Shown in pieces: positions 1 through 10,974 of a stretch of 64,000 nucleotides of DNA (position 1 is its first letter; every line of letters begins with the position of its first letter). The notes beneath the pieces are model-generated. The model searched no databases. It saw nothing but the letters and a program-made list of their open reading frames with translations, and was not told the DNA's origin. Made by a program: the position numbers and the translations under genes. Source of the DNA: Torymus aiolomorphi (taxonomy: Eukaryota > Arthropoda > Insecta > Hymenoptera > Torymidae); assembly GCA_036365515.1 (NCBI GenBank), contig CM070874.1:171729797-171793796 (forward strand), read 5' to 3'.

Positions 1-105
1 TTCGCTCGACGATTAGCCAAGGCACACGAGCTCTGCTCTACCTTAGATTCTCGACCGCTGACCTATGTACGTAAAGTAGCGTCAAATAAAATCATTTTTT
101 GAGAG
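1..105 (+). repeat. Gypsy-A 5' LTR, left fragment
   Basis: These bases match 23888-23997 of the complete 3' LTR with few differences, up to the point where Copia-1 inserted. The AATAAA at 85-90 corresponds to the AATAAA at 23971-23976 of the right LTR and is the likely polyadenylation signal. The last five bases (gagag, 101-105) are repeated at 4734-4738 as the target duplication of Copia-1. About 316 bp of this LTR lie outside the window. Confidence 0.9.
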
Positions 106-329
106 TGATGTAGAAATAATATATATATATATATGTGGAAGTAAAGAACGGAGGGGTATATATGTGTATAGGCCTTTATTGAGTTAAGTGCTTATGGTGA
201 CGTGCGCGCTCTATGCATACGGGCACAAGACTACTACCGTGTGGGGGAGAGAACTAGTACATATAAAGCTAGGTCTAGTACAGGGGCTTGCCGCTGTGGG
301 CGTCTGTGCGAATAATTACAATAATAACA
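106..329 (-). repeat. Copia-1 3' LTR
   Basis: Direct repeat of 4458-4733. On the element strand it starts TGTTATTATTG and ends ACATCA. It is ~50 bp shorter than its partner, entirely because of a shorter AT dinucleotide run. Confidence 0.93.
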
Positions 330-372
330 CGCCACCATAATTATGAGTACAAAAAAAAAATATACAAGTGGT

Positions 373-2730
373 TCAACACTGTTTTAGAATCATAGAGTTG
401 TTTGTTAATCCTATATTTTTTATTAATAAATTTAATGATGGTTTAGATGCTGCTTTGGTGAGACTGTCGGCGACCATTTGGGTGGATGGGGTAAAAATTA
501 CCTTGACGACTCCTTCTTCTATTTTCTCTTTTATGAATGAATGTTTGACTCTGATGTGCTTTGTTTTTTCTCTGACGTTGCCAGTTTCTGCTAGAAGGAT
601 TGCACCTTTGTTGTCACAAAAGATGCATATCGGCTTATCGGCAGATATATTGAGTTCTAGCACTAAAAGTTTTTGCCAAGTAGCTTCCTTGGTTGCTGCT
701 GTTAGGGCCATGTACTCGGCTTCAGTGCTAGATAGTGCTGTGGTTGATTGCTTTCTGGAACTCCAACTCACTGCGCCACCATGAAAAGTAAAGATGTAAC
801 CAGTGGTGGATTTAGTGTCTACTTTATCACTTGCCCAGGTTGCATCACAGTGTCCATGGATATATGGTGGTGAGTCCCTACAGTAGCGTATGGAGTAATT
901 ACTGGTGCCTCTTAAGTAGCGTAGAATCCTTTTTCCTGCTTCCCAGTGTTTTTTGCTGTAATTGTTATTAAACCTACTTAACGCACTAACGGCGTGCGCT
1001 ATATCGGGTCTAGTGCCTTGAAGGACAAACATCAGTGATGCAATTAAATTTTGGTATGGGTATTTTTGGAAGTCTTCTCTATCTTGAGTAGGTGTGAGAT
1101 CTACATTAGGGTCCATGGGCGTCATGGCAGGATTGCTGTCCTGCATTCCATATTTTGTCAAGATCCCCTCAATGTAGTCACTCTGGTTTATGTCGATTGT
1201 GCCTAAATGCATGTTTCTCTTGAGGTTGATTCCAAAACATTTAGTTGCCTCACCCAGGTTTTTAATTGGTAGAACTGCTTCTAATTTTTTATAACATTCA
1301 TTGATCCAACTGCTTGTGTTAGAAAAAATTATGAGGTCATCTACAAACACAGCAACATAAATAGCGTGTTCTTGCTCTAGGTAGAAGTAGATGCATTGAT
1401 CGTATGTTGCTTGTTTAAGCCCCATGTTGTGAAGAATTTTGTTTAGTTTTTGATTCCACGTTCTTGAGCCTTGTTTGAGTCCATAAATGGCTTTATGTAG
1501 TTTGTACACTGCATTTTCTCTTCCTGGGACTTTGAAGCCTGGTGGTTGCTGCAGGTATACTTCTTCTTCAAGTACTCCATGTAGAAAAGCTGATTCTATG
1601 TCCCAGTGGAGGATCCAATAGCCTTTTGCAGCTGGTTGGGCTAATAGTATTCTAAAGGTTGTCAATTTAACCACGGGGGCAAAAGTGTCCGTATAGTTGA
1701 CTCCTTGGATTTGTGAGAAACCTCTAGCGACAAGTCTGGCTTTGTATCTTACTTGTGTGCCTTTGTCTATTTTAATTTTAAAGACCCATTTTGATGAAAT
1801 AGGAGTTTGGCCTGGTGGTAAGTCTGTCAGTGTCCAGGTGTCATTTTTTCTTATACACTCCAGCTCGTGTACCATTGCCTCTCCCCATTGTTTTGCTAAA
1901 GGGCCTTGTATTGCTTGTTCATAAGTAATATTTTCATCCTCTATAATATCTGTGGCCGTGTAGTAACTTACATATTCTTCGTTGGAGGTATGGTTATCTG
2001 ATAAGTTTACTTCTGCACTAGCACACTGAACTTCATAGTCATCAAGTCTAGTGGGTAGTTTTTTTGGTCTGGTTGATCTTCTCAAAGTTTTTTCTTGGCT
2101 TTCCTGTGGTGGTGTTTCTTCCAGGGAGGGTTGGTCTTCATCAGTTAGGGTGTCTTCTTCTTCTGCAGGATATTCTGGGTGCTCTTCAATCTGAATATTT
2201 GCGAAATTTTTGTTAGTCTCTTGATCTTCATAAAAAACCACATCTCTGGAGACAAGAATTTTATTTGCTCCATCAACCCATAGCTTATAACCTTTTTGGG
2301 TACCTGGATAGCCAATGAATCTACACTCAACCATTTTTGAATCCAGTTTATGTCTATCTTCACTTGGAATGTGTGCCAAGGCTTTACAACCAAAGACTCT
2401 TAAATAAGAGAGGTCTGGAAGATTACCAGTCCACAATTGCTCCGGTATTTTTCCATCCAAAACATTTTTTGGTGATCTGTTGCTTAAATGTGCTGCAGTA
2501 CTTACGGCTTCGACCCAGAATTTCTTGGGTAGATAGGCGTCTAGGAGTAAGCAGCGGGCTTTGTCGAGTAATGTTCTGTTCACTCGTTCGGCCCTGCCGT
2601 TCTGTTGGGGGTTTCTGGCTATTGACGTTTCGTGATGAATCCCAGTCTTTGAAAAAATGTTCGAGACTGAGATACTCTCGCCCATTATCTGTTCTAAGTC
2701 TCTTGATAGTTTTTCCAGTTTGGTTTTCAA
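373..2730 (-). pseudogene. Copia-1 polyprotein, second half: end of integrase, reverse transcriptase, RNase H
   Basis: This long open frame continues the Copia-1 polyprotein after a frameshift. It opens in the integrase core with the glutamic-acid segment (NPQQNGRAERVNRTLL, about residues 41-56). A linker follows, then the Copia RVT_2 reverse transcriptase with KWVFKIK, DIESAFLHG, YGLKQGSRTW and the catalytic VAVFVDDLII. RNase H comes last, with CDATWASD and LSSTEAEYMAL, and the frame stops at 373, close to the 3' LTR. All catalytic motifs of RT and RNase H that can be judged by eye are present. The true protein joins the frame that starts at 4381; the part of this ORF upstream of about 2640 is out of frame with the family. 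Function: cDNA synthesis and integration of the element in Gag particles. Confidence 0.93.
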
Positions 2731-4381
2731 CTAAATTTTTATACTGTTTAAATGCTATAACAGTGTCACTCTTCTTTTTTAAGAAATACACATAGACTTT
2801 TCTACTAAAATCATCAACAAATGTGATGAAATATTTGTACCCTTTGATTGAAGGGTCATCAACTTGGCACAAATCTGAATGAACTAATTCTAAGATTTCA
2901 GATGCTCTTGACTCGCTATCTACATAAGGCTGTTTTTGGTACTTTCCTTGTGTACAAATTTTGCAATTTAATTTCTTCATATTGTCACTTTGGAAGCGGA
3001 TTCCTGTCCCAGCAGTTTGCATTAATTTGTTCATGTAGGTGGGATTAAGATGCCCGAGTCTTCGATGCCATAAAAACGGGCATTCGCAGCGGGAAGCAGA
3101 TGAAACATTGGCGGATGGTCCGGTCTTTCCACATGATTTTGAAGGAGTAAGCTCAGACTTCAATACATATATATCATTTGGTAGTGGTATGCCTTCTGTT
3201 ATAGTGCACCCTTCATTCGTCATAATCCTACACGAGTTATGTTCAAAAACGACTTTGAATCCGCTTCTGTTTAGACTTCTTACTGAGAGTAAATTTGCGG
3301 TTAGGTTCGATACATAGAGAACTTTAGTAAGCTTGAATTTTGCTTTGCAGGGTAGCTGAACAGCGCCCTCTCCTTTTACAATAAGTTTTTGTTTATTAGC
3401 GACTGCTATTCTTTTTACTGTTGACTCTCTAACATCAGTTAATGCGGACTTGTCACATGTCATATGTCGCGATGCTCCAGAATCGATCACCCAATGATTT
3501 GTACTACACACTTGAAGTGCTACTAGGCTTAAGTTCGTGCACAACACTTCATTGTCCTTTTCTTCGGTTTCGGTATTAGCGTTCAAAGCATTGTCTCTAT
3601 CGTATCTACACTCCGTTGCTATGTGTCCATAGCGTCTGCAATTATAGCAACGCGGTTGGTAGCCGCCTCTTGGTTTGGTCGAGTTTCTCTTTCCCCGCTG
3701 ATAACGACCACCTTGTCCTCTCCAATTCGATGTTGTGAAGAAACCTTGTTCGCACGTAGGCGAAGGATCATTTTCTGTATTTACCTCTTGCAAAAGTTTT
3801 GTTTTGATGTAGTCAGAGGTTATCGGGATGCCGGAACTTTCCAAGGCGATGACAAGCGGTTTATACTGGCTCGGTAATCCGGCGAGCATTATGGCTCCAA
3901 CAACTCGGTCCGACATCTCTAACCCTATTGCTTTCAATTTATGCGCCGTGTTCAATATATTACTCACATATTTTTCGACTGATTCACTTTCAGCTAGCTT
4001 AATAGAAATCACCTGGCGTAGCAGTGTAATTTGATTGTTGACTCCGGAGTCTGCATACGCTTTCTTTAACATAGTCCATGCTTGGAGAGCTGTCGTTGCT
4101 CCGCGAAAATGCGCTCGTACATCGCTTTCCACGCACAGTCTGATCCTTGCGATTGCTTTGCAATTTCTGGTGGGGTCCGTGTCGACAACTCCATCAGGGG
4201 GAGCTTTGATGCATGACCAAAGTCCAAGGATTTCTAGGCAGGACTGCATGTCTTCCAACCAATCATGGAAATTTTCTCTGCCACGTAGTTTCTCAATTGA
4301 TAGGCCACTCATACTTGGCTCTCGCGCTTCCGCCGTCGCCATTGTTCTAAGCACTAAGTCTTTCGCAATAGGATAGTCCAT
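2423..4381 (-). pseudogene. Copia-1 polyprotein, first half: gag, protease, N-terminal integrase
   Basis: It starts at a methionine near the 5' LTR (MDYPIAKDLV). A Copia gag/UBN2-type domain covers about residues 30-200. A CCHC zinc knuckle follows (CYNCRRYGHIATEC, CX2CX4HX4C, near residue 245), then the aspartic protease (WVIDSGASRHMT), the gag-pre-integrase region with HRRLGHLN, and the integrase core with two aspartates (LVHSDLCQV, LRTDNGREYL). After about position 2640 the frame becomes nonsense while the neighbouring frame continues the family sequence, so one extra or missing base interrupts it there. The rest of the frame to 2423 is not real protein. Apart from that break the polyprotein is intact over roughly 1,300 residues. 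Confidence 0.93.
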
Positions 4382-4440
4382 ACACTTGCACTTGGCTGCG
4401 TTTTTTCGCGAATAGAACTGTCACCTCTCGTTTCTTCGGG

Positions 4441-4457
4441 GTTCTGGGCCCATAACC
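4441..4457 (-). promoter_or_regulatory. Copia-1 primer-binding site
   Basis: Directly after the 5' LTR the minus strand reads GGTTATGGGCCCAGAAC. This is the classic copia primer site, which pairs with an internal stretch of initiator methionine tRNA (half-tRNA priming). It fixes both the orientation and the LTR boundary. Confidence 0.85.
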
Positions 4458-4466
4458 TGATGTAGA

Positions 4467-4541
<75 letters not shown>

Positions 4542-4733
4542 GAAGTAAAGAACGGAGGGGTATATATGTGTATAGGCCTTTATTGAGTTAAGTGCTTATG
4601 GTGACGTGCGCGCTCTGTACATACGGGCACAAGACTACTACCGTGTGGGGGAGAGAACTAGTACATATAAAGCTAGGTCTAGTACAGGGGCTTGCCGCTG
4701 TGGGCGTCTGTGCGAATAATTACAATAATAACA
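4458..4733 (-). repeat. Copia-1 5' LTR with expanded AT microsatellite
   Basis: Direct repeat of 106-329. It contains an AT run of about 60 bp (about 4471-4533), against about 16 bp in the other LTR. The target duplication gagag follows at 4734-4738. Confidence 0.93.
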
Positions 4734-4738
4734 GAGAG

Positions 4739-5270
4739 ACATATATATTTATTTCTTATTTCTTTTTATGTACAATTGGTCTCCCAATTTCCCTTCTCTC
4801 TACCCATCCCTGGCTCGAAAAGGCGTCTCGTTTCGATCTGTCTGAGTAAATCCATTTCCCCTATGGCTCAGCGAAAGGGTATTTCTATTTCCGGCCGCAC
4901 GATCCATCTCTGGGCTCGAAAAGGCGTCTCATTTTGATTCACCTGTGTTGGTCCTCTCCTCCAACGGCTGAGTGGGGAGGGAACTTTTGTCCCCGATCCG
5001 GATATCCGTGATCCAGTGGCTCTAAAAGGCGTATCATTTTGATCCGCCCGATTACGATCCGTTCCCTTCCTTTATTCATGTTCATGCTCCCTTTCAGAGT
5101 AGAACTCGGGTGCAGTACACGAACACACTCGTGTTAGAATCTACCCTAAACCGCGTTATATGATTAATTAATACTGTGTGAGTAAAGATAAAGCCTTTTT
5201 CACTTAGTAACGCCAGATAAATACAGCAAATTTTTATATAACCCCCCTAACACGTGCCTGACACGTTACA
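4739..5270 (+). repeat. Gypsy-A 5' LTR, right fragment
   Basis: Collinear with 23998-24522 of the 3' LTR and ending in CACGTTACA, as that copy does. It carries three decayed repeats of ~100 bp, each with a core like ggctcgaaaaggcgtctcgttttgatccgcc (starts near 4812, 4912 and 5018). By position relative to the polyadenylation signal this is probably U5, the transcribed leader. Confidence 0.9.
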
Positions 5271-5292
5271 ATTGGCGCCCGAATAAGGACCC
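5271..5292 (+). promoter_or_regulatory. Gypsy-A primer-binding site
   Basis: The sequence attggcgcccgaataaggac directly follows the LTR end. TGGCGCC next to a 5' LTR is typical of Ty3/Gypsy primer sites. The exact tRNA cannot be named from the sequence alone. Confidence 0.6.
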
Positions 5293-5329
5293 GAGTTAAG
5301 AAACCTGGAAGGCAGACGAACCAATCCTC

Positions 5330-5683
5330 TTGGACAGTTGGATGGAGAGTAAACTAGCAATTTTAACTTCCCGCATCGAGGATCTCGAGGATCTCGATAA
5401 GAAGACCTGGGCCTCAGTAACTGCATTAGATGATGACAATAAAGTTATAAAGAAAAAACTAATCCTAGTAAAACATCAGAATCAGCTCCTGAGGCAGCTC
5501 CTCGAACGAGTAATCGCGGAAGTAAACAGTCTAGCGGACAAAAAAGAAAAATTCTCGACACATTTAGCCAGAATAACCATACGGCTATGCAAATTTGAAA
5601 AAGATGTAAATTCAAAATTCGATAAGTTAGACGAGGAAATCCGGACAGTCACGAACAAGTTCGAGACGCTCTCACTCGAGTAA
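5330..5683 (+). pseudogene. Gypsy-A gag N-terminal coiled-coil fragment
   Basis: A 117-residue open frame begins about 60 bp after the primer site. It is rich in Lys, Glu, Leu and Asp with heptad-like spacing (for example EDLEDLDKKTWASVTALDDD and KFDKLDEEIRTVTNKFETL), which predicts a coiled coil. It has no zinc knuckle. From its place between the primer site and the capsid-like region it is probably the N-terminal part of Gag, but the homology is weak and the assignment is an inference. It ends at a stop 150 bp before the next coiled-coil fragment. Confidence 0.5.
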
Positions 5684-5836
5684 AGCCGAATTCGCAACTA
5701 TTGTATATTGTTTGACGGGCTAGATATGCACTGAGTCTTGTTTATTTCCGTTCATTTTATTTTATTCTTACGCAAGCAAACTAGATTTAAAAGCCAGAAT
5801 CGTTGAATTCTATAGCGATAAACAAATTCGTGTTGC

Positions 5837-6396
5837 ATGCACGCGAAGTATAGTTTGTACCTTCGGCATACTATTTTAAAATTAAAATGTCAAACGCGCA
5901 AATCGGAAGTTTTTATGTTCGAGATGAAATCATCCATAGACGAAGAAGAGTCTAGCGAGACAGGGAGAAAGCGCCTCAAATTGGAACTGGCTGTTACAAA
6001 CGAGCTTAAAACTCTCTACGAGAAGCAATCGGAGTTAGAGAACAAGATCGGTATTTTCGAAGGAGAAACGGATAACGGGGATCGCCGCGTTTAAATATCG
6101 CGACGGCCGTCGCGTTAAAATACGAAATTTAAGAAAAATTCGACATAGTCTCTGAAAACGTGGAAAGGATCCGAACAGATCGGAACGTGAAATACGCGGA
6201 ACTAAAAAAGGAAATAATGTCTTTGAGAACCAGCATGGGACTCTTGGAGAGGGAAAGTAGCGGGTTTATCGATAAATTCGCAAAGCTAGCATCGGCCGAG
6301 AAGAGTCAGATTTGTGACTTTAGCACAAAATTAGCCAACTTAAAAAGGCATTTCGCTGGTGATCTACGTAAAGTCACCGAGCATTACGAGGCTTAA
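5837..6396 (+). pseudogene. Gypsy-A gag middle fragments (coiled coil), interrupted
   Basis: There are two short frames, 5837-6094 (85 residues) and 6160-6396 (78 residues). Both are strongly charged with Leu/Lys/Glu heptads (LKLELAVTNELKTLYEKQ; NVKYAELKKEIMSLRTS). They differ in frame and are separated by stops. They continue the coiled-coil character of the preceding fragment and lead into the capsid-like region, so they are best read as one broken gag. No enzyme motifs are visible. Confidence 0.45.
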
Positions 6397-7145
6397 ATAA
6401 AGGATCTAAAAAAGATCATCTTAGAGTTTAAAACATTTCTACAAAGTGCTAGAGGTTCGGCGAGCGAAGCGTTCAATCGGATAAAATTAGACATCCCGAA
6501 GTTTCGAAGTCTCGAGAGCGAGAGGCCAATAAAATTCCTATTCGAACTTAGAAAATACCTCGATGTAGTACGGCCAAATTCTAATCAACTTCTGTGCCTG
6601 ATCTCTCAAGCCCTCGAATCAGACGCGAAAAACTGGTGGTATATAAATGGGAGCGAGGTAGAATCGTACGAGGACTTTATCGAGCGCTTCCAAGACCGCT
6701 ATTGGAACTGGACCATCCAAAGATTGGCGAAACGAAAAATAGAATATGGTCAGTACTACTTGAGGGGCACTGAAACCGCGTAAATTACGCAACAAACGTG
6801 TACTGCATCGTGAAAAAGTTAAAACTCGACTATACAGAGGAGGAATTTGCTTTGGAATTGAGTGAGTATTTTGAAAGGTCTATCCGTCATGCCACCACTG
6901 GGCAACAGATCAAAGATAGAGCTATTTTCTTAAAGATTCTAAGTGATTATAATAATGACGATCAACGTGAAAAGTCTAAACAAGCCTTTCAAAATAAAGC
7001 GCTAAACCAAAACAAATCAAATCCACCACGCGACAACACTCGTCAGAGTGAGCAACGCACCAGGCCGTGGTCAGGTAGGGACATGCATGTATCTCATCGG
7101 CAGACTTCGACCTCACCGGAGTCAATTAAAAAGAACAAATCATAG
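6397..7145 (+). pseudogene. Gypsy-A gag capsid (Retrotrans_gag-like)
   Basis: The frame after 6396 gives a Retrotrans_gag-like stretch: IKFLFELRKYLDVVRP, DAKNWWYINGSEVESYEDF and FQDRYWNWTIQRL. The pattern of a WW pair followed by DF and YW is typical of Gypsy capsids. A stop at 6781-6783 coincides with a frameshift; the next frame continues from about 6784 as YCIVKKLKLDYTEEEF and ends at 7145 in a basic, Gln/Asn/Ser-rich tail. No CCHC knuckle is present in the surviving tail. Role: particle formation and RNA packaging. Confidence 0.7.
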
Positions 7146-7252
7146 GATAGAAAAGAAAAGAAAAACAGCAAGAGCTATAAAAAACAAGAAACAAAAAGCT
7201 ACGATGAGATCGACGTCTCCCAGATAGAATTAGGAAACACAGGAACCGACTC

Positions 7253-8014
7253 ATGTCATCCAGAACAGGCGCAGTTGGAAAACGCGAGGTAGTTGTCTCT
7301 CACACCGCGAATAATACAATGCGGGGGACAACTGAATCGGAAACAAAAATAGAAGAAAACAAACTTAAAGTAGCAAATGTAACTTCAATACTCGAGGACC
7401 CTCGTGATGAACTCCTTTACGATATTCAACCGGAAGGTTTTAACGTAAAAGCGATGTCTTGCCCAGAGATCGCGATCACACTCGAGAATACGCGGGTAGA
7501 TGCATTGATCGACACGGGAAACGAAATTACGCGCATATCCGAGGAATTTTATTACGCAAACAAAAAAGAGTTTTCTACGTTTCCCACTCTTCCAATTAGC
7601 GGAAGGTTAATGACACAACGGGCGCGAAATCCACGTTTGAAATTTCAAGTCCTACTATTCATTGAGATAAAAGGCTTGAAAACTAACCTAATATTTATTG
7701 TAGTGCCGAAACTGGTCAAACACTGTATATTGAGATACGATACGCACAAGGCATTGAGTATATTAATAGATACCTGGAACGAAGAAATCCTCTTTACCTT
7801 AAACGAGTATTACTGTCCAATCTCATTTAAAAAGACCGATATAAGCTTTGAAGAGCACGTGTCTTTGAGAATTGAGGAGTCGTACGATGACGAGTACGAC
7901 CCTCAACAAACAAAAAAAAACAAACCCCAAGGGAGAACGTCTATGAATACGACCAGTCTTATGACATTTCTGCAGAGGGGATCGAGGAAAAGGTCAATTC
8001 CTGTCCAAACTTGA
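7253..8014 (+). pseudogene. Gypsy-A protease region of pol
   Basis: A 253-residue frame whose middle part carries an aspartic protease motif, ALIDTGNEITRISEEF (the catalytic D-T-G). Hydrophobic strands follow (LLFIEIKGLKTNLIFIVVPKL) like the flap and C-terminal strands of a retropepsin. The usual Ser/Ala after DTG is Asn here, which is atypical. The frame overlaps the RT frame at 8011-8014. The first methionine at 7253 may not be the true start, since pol is normally made by frameshifting or fusion to Gag. Confidence 0.7.
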
Positions 8015-8626
8015 ATTATTCCCAACGGGAAAAAATTAAGCATCTAATAATGCACTACAGAGAGGTATTTCAAAAACGTCTCGGTTTATTATCGAATTAT
8101 GAATATATTTTTAATTTAAAAGATAATTTGTCATATTTCTCTAAGCTTTATCCTATTCCAATTTATAACAGAGACAAAGTTAAAGCCGAAATAAATAAAT
8201 GGTTACAACTCTGGATTATAAGACGTTCAAAAAGTCCATACATTAATCCTCTCGTGATTGTAATAAAAGGAGACAGTTCTGTTCGCCCTTGTTTGGACTC
8301 GCGGAAATTAAACAAAAAATTAGTAGAGGACCACGGGGCACCTCTGGGTATTGAAGAAGTGATTTCAAAATATAAGAACATGAGATTCACCAAGTAAGGC
8401 TCTCAGAGGCCAGCAAACAGTATACCGCGTTTATGTGCGATAACAAGTTATATGAGTTTAACGTCGTGCCGTCCGGAATCAAAACGAGCAGCGCCGCTCT
8501 GATCCATGGATTGAACTTGGCGGTCGGTGATCTCGAAGATTTTCTCATAACGTTCGTCGATGATTTGCTATCCATGTCAGAAGACTTCGAAAGTCTCTGT
8601 ACGTCACCTCGAATTATTATTCAGCA
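8011..8626 (+). pseudogene. Gypsy-A reverse transcriptase, N-terminal half (interrupted)
   Basis: The frame 8011-8397 contains the start of a Gypsy RT: the YPIPIYNRDKVKAEINKWL segment, IIRRSKSPYINPLVIVIK and RPCLDSRKLNKK. It stops at 8397, where about a dozen residues of the D-containing motif A appear deleted. A second frame then gives KQYTAFMCDNKLYEFNVVPSG and ITFVDDLLSMSED, the catalytic box with F in place of the usual Y before VDD. Coding is cut off at 8627 by the fold-back element and resumes at about 9802. Confidence 0.82.
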
Positions 8627-9800
8627 GCCCCTATAGCACCGAATATTTCATGAATATTTTCTCGATATTCATTTGCCATTTTCGCAATTTTCGCTAATAT
8701 TCCCTCAACGTTAATAAACATGAAAGAAACTCTGAGGGAAAATTCCTGCAAAACTTGATGACCGTTTTTCCATTGCTTTTGTAAAATGATGTATTGGGCT
8801 ATCCGTAACAGTAATATTGCATCAATATTCGTCCAATATTTGACAATGTCTGAGAAATATTATGTTTATAATTATATTTTTGAAGATTTTTTGCAGATTT
8901 TGGAATACTGCAACAATATTCTCCTAAGCATTAATAACACCAGCGGAACATTAAAGTTGAAGTGTCTATGTTTTAAAATCAATCATTAAAACGAAATTAA
9001 TTTACTTCACGCATATGTGGCGTAACATTTTTAGTGCTCCTTGTAAAGGGGATATCAAAAACAAGGCAAGCCTTGTAATTCGGACTCTTCGTAAAGAGTC
9101 ATTTGAACGGTTGACTTATACTGCTTATATACTCTCGGCCATCCAGTGTATCCACAGAAAGCACTACCGACGCGCCGTATAGCGGTTAAATAGCCGAAGC
9201 TTGCTTATCGAGCACCACCCATAACAAGTTCCCCTTTGCGACCGCTATGCGGCGCGTCAGTAGTGCTTTCTGTGGATACACTGGATGGCCGAGGGTATAT
9301 AAGCAGTATAAGTCAACCGTTCAAATGACTCTCTACGAAGAGTCGGAATTACAAGGCTTGCCTTGTTTTTTATATCCCTTTTACAACGAGCACTAAACAT
9401 TTTACGCCACATATGCGTGAAGTAAATTAATTTAGTTTTAAAGATTAATTTTGAAACATAAACACTTCAAATTTAATGTTCCTCTGGTGGTATTAATGTT
9501 TAGGAGAATATTGTTGCAGTATTCCAAAATCTGCAAAAAATCTACAAAAAGTATAATTATAAACATAATATTTCTTAGGCGTTGTCAAATATTGAACGGA
9601 TATTGCTGCAATATTGCTGTTACAGATAGCCCAATACATCATTTTACAAAAGCAATGGAAAAACAGTCATCAAGGTTTGCAGGAATATTCCCTCAGGGTC
9701 TCTTTCATGTTTATTAACGTTGAGGGAATATTAGCGAAAATTGCGAAAATGGCAAATGAATATTGAAGGAATATTCTTCAAATATTCGGTGCTATAGGGG
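8627..9800. mobile_element. Fold-back element with two 560-bp arms
   Basis: The left arm (8627-9186) and right arm (9241-9800) are inverted copies of each other over their full length with scattered mismatches and small gaps, leaving a 54-bp spacer. Outer ends read CCCCTATAGCACCG and CGGTGCTATAGGGG. The symmetry seems to continue a few bases outward (agcag / ctgct). No clear target duplication was found. There is no coding capacity; short frames inside are mirror images. It splits the Gypsy-A RT, so it is a younger insertion. The superfamily is unknown. Confidence 0.87.
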
Positions 9801-9801
9801 A

Positions 9802-9975
9802 GACTGCTAAAATCTAACTTAAAACTAAATTTTTAAAAATCGCATTTTTTGCGGAAAGAACTCGTGTTTTTAGGTCACATCCTATCGTCCGAAGGACTGA
9901 GACCGGATCCCGAGTAAATCCGAACAATAAAAAATTTTAAGAGGTCAAGAAACATAAAAGAAATCCCAGAAAGTA
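9802..9975 (+). pseudogene. Gypsy-A RT thumb/connection fragment
   Basis: Immediately right of the fold-back element the plus strand gives SHFLRKELVFLGHILSSEGL followed by RPDPE, the conserved FLGHI and DPEKI segments of Gypsy RT. It is interrupted by stops and fades out at about 9975. Joining this to 8011-8626 restores the expected RT order, which shows the fold-back element is an insertion. No RNase H is visible before the next insertion at 10049. Confidence 0.8.
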
Positions 9976-10048
9976 CTTAGACGAAATAATAATAGCAGCG
10001 ATGTTGTTACAAAAGCCAAGTAATGACTTAATTAAGCAAATGAAAAAA

Positions 10049-10523
10049 ACCGCTGCCAATTCATTGGCACGTAGCTTTCTCAAACTTAATTTACTGATTC
10101 CTTTAATTAATTTTTTATTCCAATATTTAAAATTTAATACTTCAGAAAGACAGAAATAACAAAACTCCAACATAATTTATTCAAATTTTTATAGATTATA
10201 CATTTCCACAAAATTTCACATACATAAAATATATATCACAATTGCCTATAAATTTGCAACTGATATTTAGAGCTAAATGTCTAGAAAAATTTTAACCTCA
10301 AATATCTCTGAAATTTATGAACCAATCACTTTGCCAAAAGAACTCATCCGAGAACTATCAATAATATACCTCTACAATGAATTTTGAAGCGAATAAGACA
10401 ATTTTACTCTTGTAATAGTTGAACATATAAAACTCATTTTTTTTCATTTTTCAATTTTTACGTTTTTGTTAATAACAAAAGAACCGTGATAGCTAGAGAA
10501 TTCATTTTTTTTAGAAAATATAG
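10049..10523 (+). mobile_element. Hairpin-ended element copy A, 5' part
   Basis: It begins with the family's 5' end, CCGCTGCCAATTCATTGGCACG, whose TGCCAAT/ATTGGCA forms a short hairpin. The same end occurs at 37861, at 56633 and, reversed, at 47107. The sequence is AT-rich and non-coding, with the internal family motif 'aataacaaaagaaccgtgatagctag'. It breaks off at 10523, where Gypsy-B inserted, and resumes at 20696. The last four bases (atag) are the Gypsy-B target duplication. Confidence 0.78.
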
Positions 10524-10938
10524 TGTAACGCGTGTCTAGCCGCGGTTCTAATCTACCGCGCGAAGGTAGTGAGCGCGCGCGCGCAACTCCTGCGCAGCCG
10601 AATCGAGGCGCGCCGCACGTAGCGAATCGGTCTCGCGACGCGTAAAATGCCCGTCATCCGTCGCGAAGCTGCTAACCTGTTCCCGCGAGAAAAGGGAGCC
10701 ATCTTCGTGTCTGCCGTCGCGCAAGTAGGATCTCCTCCGTGTCTTCGTGAGTTTACTTGTCCGCGCCGTCCTATCGTTTTTGTGAGACCCCGCGAGGGTA
10801 GTGGAGGCACCGCAAATAGTGGAGGCGCACACAAGAGAGACAGAGAGAGAGTGATACCGCGTAGCGTGTGCCACGAGCAGAACGAGACTGCGAGCGAGGA
10901 GCCGGCAGCCAGCCCGCCTGCCGACCCAATACAGCAAG

Positions 10939-10974
<36 letters not shown>

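Larger units (their letters stand above)
106..4733 (-). mobile_element. Copia-1: nearly intact Ty1/Copia retrotransposon
   Basis: This is a complete insertion with LTRs at both ends (106-329 and 4458-4733), a 5-bp target duplication gagag (101-105 and 4734-4738) and an internal region coding on the minus strand. The LTRs begin and end with TG/CA and look almost identical apart from a longer AT run in the right copy, so the insertion is recent. The primer-binding site is of the copia type. The polyprotein (gag, protease, integrase, RT, RNase H) is broken by a single apparent frameshift in the integrase. It sits inside the 5' LTR of Gypsy-A and is therefore younger than it. Confidence 0.95.
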
